This document shows, piece after piece, positions 1 through 7,789 of a stretch of 10,629 nt of DNA. Position numbers and translations under genes: made by a program. A model generated the notes under the pieces. The model had not been told where the DNA came from and did not search any database. It was given only the letters and a program-made list of their open reading frames with translations. Every line of letters starts with the position of its first letter. The first letter of the stretch is position 1. Origin of the DNA: Kangiella sp. (lineage in GTDB: Bacteria > Pseudomonadota > Gammaproteobacteria > Enterobacterales > Kangiellaceae); NCBI GenBank assembly GCA_002733465.1, contig NVVT01000006.1:182406-193034 (forward strand), read 5' to 3'.

Positions 1-1668
1 GCAAAAATTAAGAAACAATATCATGCTGCCTTAAGCGGATTCTCAGCACAAATGTCTCAAAAAGATATGCGTGCGTTGTTAGCAGATGATCGAGTTGCAT
101 TCATCGAGCAAGATCAAATAATGCGAGCTAGTGCGACGCAAAGTGGTGCGACTTGGGGATTAGATAGAATCGATCAAGCTAATTTACCTCTTGATTCTAA
201 TTACACTTATACACCGGATGGAACTGGCGTAAACGCTTATGTAATTGATACGGGAATTATGGTTGGTCATAGCGACTTTAATGGTCGAGCACAAAACGGC
301 TGGGATTTTGTAGACAATGATTCAGTAGCAAACGATTGTAACGGTCACGGAACTCACGTTGCAGGAACAATTGCTAGTACTACTTGGGGCGTTGCAAAAA
401 ATGTAACTGTTACTGGAATTCGAGTTTTAGATTGTGCCGGTTCAGGTAGTAACGCTGATGTCATTGCGGGTGTTGATTGGGTTACGGCTAACGCGGTTCA
501 ACCTGCGGTAGCTAACATGAGTTTAGGAGGCGGATCGTCTACAGCTTTGGACAACGCGGTACAAGCGGCTATTGATAGTGGTGTTACTTTTGCAGTTGCA
601 GCGGGTAATAGTAATTCAGACGCATGTATCGGTTCGCCTAATCGAGTTGGTGATGCATTAACTGTAGCGTCTTCAACCTCGTCCGATGCTCGCTCTAGTT
701 TCTCTAGTTGGGGTTCATGTATCGATTTGTTTGCACCGGGTTCTAGCATTATCTCTACATGGAACAATGGCGGAACAAATACCATAAGTGGTACTTCGAT
801 GGCATCACCACACGTTGCCGGAGTTGTCGCGCTTTATTTACAAGATAATCCTATTGCAAATCCTGCCGCGGTTAATGCCGCCATTGTTGGCAATGCGGTA
901 AGTGGAAAAATTAGCGATGTTGCTGGTTCGCCTAATTTATTATTACAGTCTGATTTTGGGTCAACGATGCCACCACCTCCTCCAGAAGATGATAGCTTAG
1001 AAAATGGTGTTTCTAAAACTGGGCTATCAGGTAATCGTTTAGATGAAACTTTTTATACAATGGAAGTTCCAGCGGGAGCAACTGAACTTAATTTCGATAT
1101 GAGCGGTGGAACCGGTGATGCCGATCTTTATGTGAAGTTTGGATCAGCGCCAACTACTTCGTCTTATGATTGCAGACCTTACAAAAGTGGAAATACTGAA
1201 AACTGTAATTTTGCAACGGCTAGTGCTGGTACATATCACGTTATGGTTCGCGCTTATTCTACCTACAGTAATGTTTCGTTAGTAGGTGATTACACTCCAG
1301 CAAGTGGCGGAGGAGGCGGTAGCGATACTTTCTTTGAGAACACAACCGATGTTGATATTCCAGATAACAATACAACTGGCGTCCGTGGTGATTTAGTCGT
1401 CGATCATGCTGGCGAAGCTGGAACAATCGATATTCACGTTGATATCAAACACACTTATGTTGGTGATTTAAAAATTGAAATATTTGCACCAGACGGAGCA
1501 AGTGCGGTTCTTAGAGATCAAACCGGTGGTTCTTCAAATGATATTGATGAGAACTATTCAATCAATGCAGGAAGTCGTGATGCTACCGGAACATGGCAGT
1601 TAAAGGTGAGTGATCATGCAGGCGCTGATGTTGGATATATTGATAGTTGGTCAATTACTTTTGAGTAA
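1..1668 (+). CDS. Secreted proteinase K-like S8 serine protease with PPC and P domains (5' partial)
   Basis: This is a subtilase that would cut proteins outside the cell. The frame is open from base 1, and the 17 codons before the first in-window ATG (position 52) encode the end of an I9 propeptide (ALSGFSAQMS, then VAFIEQDQ). The true start and signal peptide therefore lie upstream of the window. Counting from the ATG at 52, the catalytic triad is Asp66 (YVIDTGI), His99 (NGHGTHVAGT) and Ser249 (GTSMASPHVAG), with oxyanion Asn186 (AAGNS). The motif spacing and DCNGHGTH resemble the proteinase K/aqualysin branch. A proline linker (307-311) leads to a PPC domain (about 315-415, with DADLYVKFG), a glycine linker (419-423), and a P/homoB domain (about 426-538, ending in DSWSITFE). 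All catalytic residues are present and no frameshift is seen. There is no sorting tail after the P domain. By hand count, GC is about 45-53% over 481-660, higher than most of the window. Confidence 0.97.
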   Translation, partial: AKIKKQYHAALSGFSAQMSQKDMRALLADDRVAFIEQDQIMRASATQSGATWGLDRIDQANLPLDSNYTYTPDGTGVNAYVIDTGIMVGHSDFNGRAQNGWDFVDNDSVANDCNGHGTHVAGTIASTTWGVAKNVTVTGIRVLDCAGSGSNADVIAGVDWVTANAVQPAVANMSLGGGSSTALDNAVQAAIDSGVTFAVAAGNSNSDACIGSPNRVGDALTVASSTSSDARSSFSSWGSCIDLFAPGSSIISTWNNGGTNTISGTSMASPHVAGVVALYLQDNPIANPAAVNAAIVGNAVSGKISDVAGSPNLLLQSDFGSTMPPPPPEDDSLENGVSKTGLSGNRLDETFYTMEVPAGATELNFDMSGGTGDADLYVKFGSAPTTSSYDCRPYKSGNTENCNFATASAGTYHVMVRAYSTYSNVSLVGDYTPASGGGGGSDTFFENTTDVDIPDNNTTGVRGDLVVDHAGEAGTIDIHVDIKHTYVGDLKIEIFAPDGASAVLRDQTGGSSNDIDENYSINAGSRDATGTWQLKVSDHAGADVGYIDSWSITFE

Positions 1669-1692
1669 TTAGAACCTAATTTAGATATTGAA

Positions 1693-1722
1693 TAAAAAAG
1701 AGGCGCTAATGCCTCTTTTTTA
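1693..1722 (+). terminator. Rho-independent terminator after the S8 protease
   Basis: The core is GAGGC (1700-1704) pairing with GCCTC (1711-1715) around a 6-nt loop (GCTAAT). The stem is extended by six A on the left (1694-1699) matching six T on the right (1716-1721), plus one T-A pair at 1693/1722. It lies 25 nt after the protease stop codon. The right-hand T-run is the U-tract for + strand transcripts. The A-run on the left would let it act on the other strand too, but no gene enters from the right here. Confidence 0.92.
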
Positions 1723-1755
1723 TTTTATAGTAGCGGAATCATAGTCTGATTAACA

Positions 1756-1760
1756 AAGGA
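1756..1760 (+). promoter_or_regulatory. Ribosome binding site deciding the GTG start of the S9 peptidase
   Basis: An AAGGA sits 10 nt before the GTG at 1771. No in-frame ATG occurs until far into the propeller domain, and the GTG start yields a complete signal-peptide-like N-terminus. This supports GTG as the start codon. The spacing is slightly longer than ideal. Confidence 0.65.
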
Positions 1761-1770
1761 TATTTATTCC

Positions 1771-3768
1771 GTGTTTAGGATTCAAGTAGCATTAAAAAAT
1801 ATATTAGTGTTGAGTTTATTTATACCTTTAGTAAATTGTATCGCGTTTGAACGACTAATACCCATTGAGTATTTTACTGACCCTGTTTCAGCAAGGTCTA
1901 TTAGGATATCACCAGATGGAAAACATTTAGCAATTGTTTTTAATAAAAAAGGAGAGGACTTTTTAGCAATTGTTGAAAGTGAAAGCAAAAAAAATATTGG
2001 TGTTTTTGGAGTGAAAGGTAAGAAAAACTCAATTGATAAAGTGTATTGGACAAGTAATAAACGGGTCGTTTACAGTGTTACAGAGAGCTATTTCTCGCAT
2101 CGTGGTAAGCATAGTAATGGAGAGTTGTTTGGAGTAAATATTGATGGATCTGAGAACCGTTTAATATTCGGTTATAGAACTGGAATGCCAAATCGAAAAG
2201 GAGGGATACGTGAAGCAGAATTTGGAAATCACGTTATTATAAATAAATTAAAAGAAGATGAAAAACATATATTAATCGCTTTTTATCCATGGAAAGAAAC
2301 GGCGAAAGCGTGGTTCTATGATTCTAAAGCAAAAACTACGATCTACAAATTAAATGTTTTTAATGGAAGAAAGGAAAAAATTGATATTTTACCTATTCCA
2401 GCATCTTCAGCACTCACAGATGAAAGTGGAATTGTTCGATTTGCATATGGATTCGATGACAATCTTAACAGACTTGTTTCTTATCGTTTAAATAGAAAAT
2501 CGAAGTGGATCCCTTTCAAACCAAACAATATACCTAGTAAAGATCTTTCTCCTATAGCTTTTTCAAAAGACAATCAAAATGTTTATTTAACTGCCGTAGA
2601 AGAAAATGGGACAACAGCTCTTTTTTTATATAATTTTGAAACAAGAATTTCAAAATTATTATTTCATGATGAAAGTGTCGACATTGGATATATGAATTTC
2701 AATGAAAACCGAAATAAAATTATATCTGTTGCAACAGAAGAGACTTACCCAGAATATAAGTATATTGATAATAAGAATTTTATTGCGGTAATACACAAAA
2801 AATTAATTCATTCATTTAAAGGGTATGACGTAATAATTAGCGATTGGTCTGATAATGGTAAACATTTTGTTATGTATAAATATTCAGATTATTCTCCTCC
2901 AGAATATTATGTTTTTGAAACAGATGATCTAGCTAAAGGCAGTTATGTTCTAAATTCACGTCCTAAGATAAAACCTCACTTAATGAGTATTACAGAATCT
3001 ATTGATATCAAAACTCGAGACGGCGAGAAGATTCATGGTTATTTAACATTGCCTAATGAAAAAGTTCAAAAGGATTTACCGCTTGTCGTTCTTCCTCATG
3101 GAGGACCACATGGAGTTAGAGATTATTGGGGATTTAATTGGGAGGTTCAACTTCTTGCAAGTAGAGGTTATGCTGTTTTGCAGGTTAATTTTCGAGGAAG
3201 TGGTGGGTTTGGTAACAAGTTTGAAGAGGCTGGTTTTGGTGAATGGGGAAAACGGATGCAAGATGATGTTACAGACGCCACTAGAAAACTGATAGATGAT
3301 GGAATAGTAGCTGAAGACCGTATTTGTATTTTTGGATCTAGTTACGGAGGGTATGCGGCGCTAATGGGTACAATTAAAGAGCCTGAACTTTATCAATGTG
3401 CAATTGGAATGATGGGGGTTTATGATTTGTCACTTATGTTTGAAAAAGGCGATGTCGCAGATACCGAAAGGGGGTTGAATTATTTAGCAAAAGTACTTGG
3501 AAAAAATTCTTTAGAATTATCTAAACGATCACCAGTTAGTAACGTCGAAAAAATCACAGCTAACCTTTTACTAATTCATGGAAAAAAAGATAGACGAGCG
3601 CCAATAGAACACGCAATAAATTTAATGAATGCGTTAGATTTAGTTGACAAACCATACCAGTGGTTAGAAATTTGGAATGAAGGCCATGGCTTTGGTAATT
3701 CAAAAAATCGGAAGAAAACCTATTCCAAAATACTCTCATTTTTAGATGAAAATATAGGTTCAAAATGA
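1771..3768 (+). CDS. S9 prolyl oligopeptidase family serine peptidase, exported
   Basis: This 665-residue peptidase should cleave short peptides after export, probably in the periplasm. Residues 1-25 form a signal peptide (KNILVLSLFIPL hydrophobic core). The sequence LVNC at 20-23 is not a proper lipobox, so a lipoprotein is unlikely. A beta-propeller with a PD40-like repeat (ISPDGKHLAIV, about 46-56) fills roughly 30-400. The alpha/beta hydrolase domain (about 415-665) has the oxyanion-side motif HGGPHG (443-448), nucleophile Ser524 in GSSYGGY, Asp607 in HGKKDRRAP and His639 in NEGHGFG. Length and order fit S9 enzymes of the acylaminoacyl/dipeptidyl type; the exact specificity cannot be read. 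The gene follows the S8 protease terminator, so it is probably a separate transcript. By hand count, the propeller-coding part (2221-2400, 2521-2700) is about 27% GC, against about 43% for the catalytic part (3061-3360). Confidence 0.94.
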   Translation: MFRIQVALKNILVLSLFIPLVNCIAFERLIPIEYFTDPVSARSIRISPDGKHLAIVFNKKGEDFLAIVESESKKNIGVFGVKGKKNSIDKVYWTSNKRVVYSVTESYFSHRGKHSNGELFGVNIDGSENRLIFGYRTGMPNRKGGIREAEFGNHVIINKLKEDEKHILIAFYPWKETAKAWFYDSKAKTTIYKLNVFNGRKEKIDILPIPASSALTDESGIVRFAYGFDDNLNRLVSYRLNRKSKWIPFKPNNIPSKDLSPIAFSKDNQNVYLTAVEENGTTALFLYNFETRISKLLFHDESVDIGYMNFNENRNKIISVATEETYPEYKYIDNKNFIAVIHKKLIHSFKGYDVIISDWSDNGKHFVMYKYSDYSPPEYYVFETDDLAKGSYVLNSRPKIKPHLMSITESIDIKTRDGEKIHGYLTLPNEKVQKDLPLVVLPHGGPHGVRDYWGFNWEVQLLASRGYAVLQVNFRGSGGFGNKFEEAGFGEWGKRMQDDVTDATRKLIDDGIVAEDRICIFGSSYGGYAALMGTIKEPELYQCAIGMMGVYDLSLMFEKGDVADTERGLNYLAKVLGKNSLELSKRSPVSNVEKITANLLLIHGKKDRRAPIEHAINLMNALDLVDKPYQWLEIWNEGHGFGNSKNRKKTYSKILSFLDENIGSK

Positions 3769-3960
3769 TAAAAAGTTAGATTCAGGGTATATTCTTTCAA
3801 ATTTATTCGAACAGTTAGTATCTATTACATTTACAAACATCTTAAAAAATTGAATTTGAACTACCAATTATTTTTGCAAAATATTTACTTTGCGATTTAA
3901 AAATGCTGTTGTCGTAGATATTCGAAAAGAAAAAAAATCTGCTTTCAAAAAATTATGCCC

Positions 3961-6900
3961 TTATATTTGATCACGCTCATAAAACGATCTTAACCATTTA
4001 TCAACGGGATAAAGGATTTTATAAAATGCGGGCACTACTAACAAAGCTAATATTGTCGAACTAATTAAACCGCCTATTACCGATAAAGCCATTGGCGAGT
4101 TGGTTTCATGTCCCGCGCCAGAGCCGAAAGCTAATGGCATCATTGCTCCTACCATCGCAAAGGTTGTCATTAGAATAGGTCGAAGCCTTTTTTTACCTGC
4201 AAGTATGAGAGCGTCATCAACAGAAATTCCTTTTTTAATGGCTCGGTTTGCAAAATCTACCACTAGAATCGCATTTTTACCGACCATTCCTAATAACAAA
4301 ATAATTCCAATCATGACAAATAATGAAAAGTTATTTCCGCTAAGACCCAACGCCGTAATAACTCCGGTAAACGCTAAAGGCATCGTTATCATTATTATTA
4401 TGGGTTGAATTAATGATTCATAGAGCGCAGCTAAAATAAGATAAATCAATATTAAGGCAAGGCCAACCGCCACACCAAATGCACCCACTGTTTTTTTCAT
4501 TCTTTCCGCATCACCGGTAAAAGTATAGTCATATCCTTTAGGCAAAAATTTGCCAATATTAGCATCGACTTGATTGACTAGTGAATTTAAAGGGACGTTA
4601 GAAACATTACTACTAACCATTACTTTACGCTTACGATCAAAGCGACTGATTGACGCTATAGAACTACCTATTTCGAATTTAATCAGCCCATCTAATAAAA
4701 CTTTATGACCGTTTGAACCACGAATTTGCAGCTTTTTTATATTCTCTATATCGGCACGGTTTTTATCGTCAAATCTAAGCGTAATATCATATTCTTTGCC
4801 TTTCTGTTCAAAATCGCTGATTTTGGTGTCACTGGAATAATTGGCATTTAATAACGATGCAATTTGCAGTGCTGTAATTCCAACTCTCGCTGTATTGTGT
4901 CGTAAAATAGTGATGGTTAGTTCTGGTTTTCCATCTTCAAAATCGGTATCAACATCTACTGCACCTTTATACTCAGCAAGCATTTTTGAAACCTGCTGAG
5001 AAATGCTTTTAAGTTTAACTAAACTGTCGCCAGTAATAACAATTTGTAATGGTGCATTGCTATTCCCCGTGTCGATTGATGGAATTTTTTCGACAGCGAT
5101 AGTTAAATCCCTAATTGGCGAAAATAATTTTCGATAGCGATTGATCACTTCTGCTTGGCCAATGTTACGCTCCTCTATCGGATTCAGTTTAACGTAAACC
5201 AATGCCTTATGTGGCTCGTTAGCCGGAGTGTAACCAATACTCAATACCCGATAATCAACCATTTCATCTTTTTTTATTTCATCCATTATTGGCTGCATTT
5301 GTCGCTTCATTTCATCAATAGAACTACCAATTTTACCTTTTACAATAATTCGAAATTCACTGTTATCTTGCGCTGGAACGAAATCCATTCCCACGTTGTT
5401 AAACACTTTGCTGGATAAAACTAATAGCCCAAACGTTAAAAAGACTGTCACGTATTTGAATTTAATTAGGGGGCGAAGAATTTTTACATAGCTATCATCT
5501 AAAGCCTTTAAGTAAGGTTCGGTTTTAGCGTGAAATCGAGTTTGTTTATGTCTCAACAATCTTGCACCAACCGTCGGAATAAGCATTATTGCTACTAAAT
5601 AAGAAAGCACAATTCCTGATGCGACTGTCATTGCAAAGGCATTAAAGAATTTTCCAACAACACCGCTCATAAAAGCAACCGGTATAAATACGGCTAATAG
5701 CATCGCTGAAATTGCTAACAGTGAAAAAGCAATTTCATGCACACCTTCATAGGTCGCCTGAAATGAATCCATTCCTGCTTCCATTTTTTTGCTGATATTT
5801 TCGATGACCACAATGGCATCATCAATAAAGATCCCAATGGATAATGTTAAACCAATCAGCGTTAGTTTGTTTAAGTCATATCCCATGTAATCAATGATCG
5901 CAAAAGTGCCAATTATTGACGTTGGGATAGCAAGTGCTGAAACGATTGTGGCGGTAACATTACGCAAAAAAGCGTAGACTATTAGAACCGCTAAGATTGC
6001 CCCGAAAACTAAATCAAATTTCACTTGATTGACACCATTCATTATTTTGTCTGACTGATCTTTGATTAATATCAATTCATAATCATCTCCCGCCAACTCG
6101 GTTAATGAGGGTAAAATTTTCTTTGCTTGATCAATAATAGCAATGACATTGGTTCCAGAAATTTTAACTAGATTTAACATCACTCCTACTTGTCCGTTGT
6201 AAGACGTAAAACTTTCAATATCGCTTAATCCGTCTTCAACAGTGGCAACATCTTTAAGACGCAAACCGGGTTTGATCTCAATATTTTCAAGTGAGGAAAT
6301 TGACTTAGCATCTCCCTGAAATTTGATAATTAGTTCTTGTTTAGCGCCGATACTTTTTCCGGAGCTAGCTCGTAAATTTTCATTGCTAATTTTATTCTGC
6401 AACTCCAATGCGGTGATGTCGTATTTATTGAGAAGGTAGGGATCCACTAATATTCTTATTTCACGATCTTGATAACCATCAATGTCGACATCTCCGACAT
6501 CTTTGATGCGTTGCAATTTAGGTTTTATTTTCTCATCAACTAGTCGCATTAACGCGCTCATATCGCCCGTTTTACTGACAACAAATAAACTAATGGCTTC
6601 GCCAGCCGTACTAATTTTTTGCACCAGAGGAGTCTTAGCATTGGTAGGCAAAATAACGCTGCCTATTTTGTCTCTAACATCGTTTGCGGCTTCGTTAATA
6701 TCTCTAACCAAGTGAAATTGAACGATAACGTTGCTAAAGCCTTCATAACTGGTCGAGCTTAATTTATCAATGCCATTAATTCCTGAAATAGCTTCTTCGA
6801 TTTTATCAGTTACTTTGGATTCAACTGTTTTAGCATCGGCACCGGGATAAAAAGTTTTGATGGTGATTATGGGAAATTCAACATTTGGAAACAAAGCGAG

Positions 6901-6993
6901 AGGCATGCTTGTATAGGATTTGATGCCAAAAATAATTAACGCCATAACAGCCATTAAAATAGTAATAGGTCGGTTAATTGCAAACTTATACAT
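3961..6993 (-). CDS. HAE1-family RND multidrug efflux transporter, inner-membrane pump subunit
   Basis: This 1010-residue protein resembles AcrB/MexB/MdtB-type proton-driven pumps that expel hydrophobic or amphiphilic compounds from the periplasm and inner membrane. It begins with the typical MYKFAINRPITILMAVMALI (TM1, about 10-29). A large periplasmic porter region follows (about 30-320), then TM2-6 (TM2 about 328-346). TM7 is near 508-527, a second porter region covers about 530-835, and TM8-12 run to the end. Proton-relay residues are present: Asp391-Asp392 in IDDAIVVIEN and Lys906 in GKNAILVVDFA, corresponding to AcrB D407/D408 and K940. The DDAIVVIEN motif points to HAE1 rather than heavy-metal CzcA pumps. 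Its ATG lies 3 nt after the fusion-protein stop, with only a weak ribosome site (GAG), so translation is probably coupled. The length is slightly below the usual 1020-1050, and no internal break is seen. Substrates cannot be inferred. Confidence 0.97.
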   Translation of the reverse strand: MYKFAINRPITILMAVMALIIFGIKSYTSMPLALFPNVEFPIITIKTFYPGADAKTVESKVTDKIEEAISGINGIDKLSSTSYEGFSNVIVQFHLVRDINEAANDVRDKIGSVILPTNAKTPLVQKISTAGEAISLFVVSKTGDMSALMRLVDEKIKPKLQRIKDVGDVDIDGYQDREIRILVDPYLLNKYDITALELQNKISNENLRASSGKSIGAKQELIIKFQGDAKSISSLENIEIKPGLRLKDVATVEDGLSDIESFTSYNGQVGVMLNLVKISGTNVIAIIDQAKKILPSLTELAGDDYELILIKDQSDKIMNGVNQVKFDLVFGAILAVLIVYAFLRNVTATIVSALAIPTSIIGTFAIIDYMGYDLNKLTLIGLTLSIGIFIDDAIVVIENISKKMEAGMDSFQATYEGVHEIAFSLLAISAMLLAVFIPVAFMSGVVGKFFNAFAMTVASGIVLSYLVAIMLIPTVGARLLRHKQTRFHAKTEPYLKALDDSYVKILRPLIKFKYVTVFLTFGLLVLSSKVFNNVGMDFVPAQDNSEFRIIVKGKIGSSIDEMKRQMQPIMDEIKKDEMVDYRVLSIGYTPANEPHKALVYVKLNPIEERNIGQAEVINRYRKLFSPIRDLTIAVEKIPSIDTGNSNAPLQIVITGDSLVKLKSISQQVSKMLAEYKGAVDVDTDFEDGKPELTITILRHNTARVGITALQIASLLNANYSSDTKISDFEQKGKEYDITLRFDDKNRADIENIKKLQIRGSNGHKVLLDGLIKFEIGSSIASISRFDRKRKVMVSSNVSNVPLNSLVNQVDANIGKFLPKGYDYTFTGDAERMKKTVGAFGVAVGLALILIYLILAALYESLIQPIIIMITMPLAFTGVITALGLSGNNFSLFVMIGIILLLGMVGKNAILVVDFANRAIKKGISVDDALILAGKKRLRPILMTTFAMVGAMMPLAFGSGAGHETNSPMALSVIGGLISSTILALLVVPAFYKILYPVDKWLRSFYERDQI

Positions 6994-6996
6994 AAA

Positions 6997-7746
6997 TCAC
7001 TCTGACTCTAAAACTTTATTAGATGTATTTTCTGACGTCAATATTATGCCATCACCAAATAGTCCCACTTTCAAATCCTTTGCAATGACTTGAACTGATA
7101 CTTTTCTAGTATCAGTGTTAGCTGTAGGATAAATTCTAAAAATACGACCTTGATATTGTTGTTCTTGTCCATCAACATTATAATTGAACAGGTCACCGAC
7201 CTTTACATCCGCATGATACTTTTGATCAAATTCAGCAACTAGAATTCTATTGGATTCGCTTTGTATAATGAACGCTGTACTCGCTCTCTGAGCACTGACT
7301 AAATCGCCATTTTCGATCAGCCGTCTTGTTATTACTCCATCAAATGGCGCTCGTAAAATTGTTTTTTCAAAAGTTGTCTTTTCGATCTCAATTTTAGCCT
7401 TAATCGAATCATAAGCTAATGCAAATTTGTCTAATTGAGCTTTATCGATTAATTTGTTTGCTAGTAATTTTTCATGCCTTTTGAAATCCAATTCTGCGTA
7501 CTTAAGGCTGACCTCAGAGGCGTTGTTAGTCGCAACTAAATCTTCGCTGTGTAACGTGGCTAATATATCGCCCTTCTTAACTTTACTCATAATGTCAACG
7601 TTAAATTTTTCAATAATACCGTTATAATTAAAAGCCAAATTGGCTGTCTTCCTCGCATGAACGGTAAACGTCGCGTAAATTTCTTTTGATTGAATAAAAG
7701 GGCTGAATGAAACTAACAGTAGAGCGCAGAACACTAAATTTTTCAT
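6997..7746 (-). CDS. RND efflux membrane fusion protein (periplasmic adaptor), short form
   Basis: At 249 residues this is the HlyD/AcrA-type adaptor that would join the downstream pump to an outer membrane channel. Residues 1-20 form a signal peptide (FCALLLVSFSPFIQS). Cys7 is too early to be a lipid-anchor site. The first lipoyl half is about 37-66 (YNGIIEKFNVDIMSKVKKGD). A helical hairpin of about 70-128 contains ELDFKRHEKLLANKLIDKAQLD. The second lipoyl half is about 129-152 (ILRAPFDGVITRRLIENGDLVS), followed by a beta-barrel to about 235. Family members are usually 350-400 residues; this one ends right after the barrel, so a C-terminal membrane-proximal domain seems absent. The stop codon is intact and the RND gene follows at 3 nt, so a frameshifted remnant is unlikely. 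No TolC-type gene is in the window. Confidence 0.93.
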   Translation of the reverse strand: MKNLVFCALLLVSFSPFIQSKEIYATFTVHARKTANLAFNYNGIIEKFNVDIMSKVKKGDILATLHSEDLVATNNASEVSLKYAELDFKRHEKLLANKLIDKAQLDKFALAYDSIKAKIEIEKTTFEKTILRAPFDGVITRRLIENGDLVSAQRASTAFIIQSESNRILVAEFDQKYHADVKVGDLFNYNVDGQEQQYQGRIFRIYPTANTDTRKVSVQVIAKDLKVGLFGDGIILTSENTSNKVLESE

Positions 7747-7789
7747 ATTATTTAATTCTCAATTAAAATGAATTACTAATTAAACTATT

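Noticed and set aside
498..785. 95-codon open frame on the - strand
   Set aside because: It lies inside the catalytic domain of the S8 protease in antisense, has no recognisable motif, and has no ribosome site of its own. It is a shadow of the real gene.
1828..1839. LVNC in the S9 signal peptide as a lipobox
   Set aside because: Asn just before the Cys is not accepted in a normal lipobox, which needs a small residue such as Gly, Ala or Ser. Ordinary signal peptidase cleavage is more likely.
3056..3292. Overlapping frames on both strands within the S9 catalytic domain
   Set aside because: The S9 frame carries HGGPHG and other conserved residues here, so the overlapping frames are by-products.
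3796..3860. Inverted pair TTCAAATT (3796-3803) and AATTTGAA (3853-3860)
   Set aside because: These are AT-rich 8-mers with a loop of about 49 nt in AT-rich DNA; this is likely chance.
3876..3893. Hairpin GCAAA/TTTGC in the convergent gap as a terminator
   Set aside because: The stem is only about five to seven weak pairs and is not followed by a T-run on either strand.
4100..4408. 102-codon open frame on the + strand
   Set aside because: It is antisense to conserved transmembrane helices of the RND pump; its hydrophobic stretches mirror that coding sequence.
5155..5418. 87-codon open frame on the + strand
   Set aside because: It is fully antisense to the RND pump and shows no family features.
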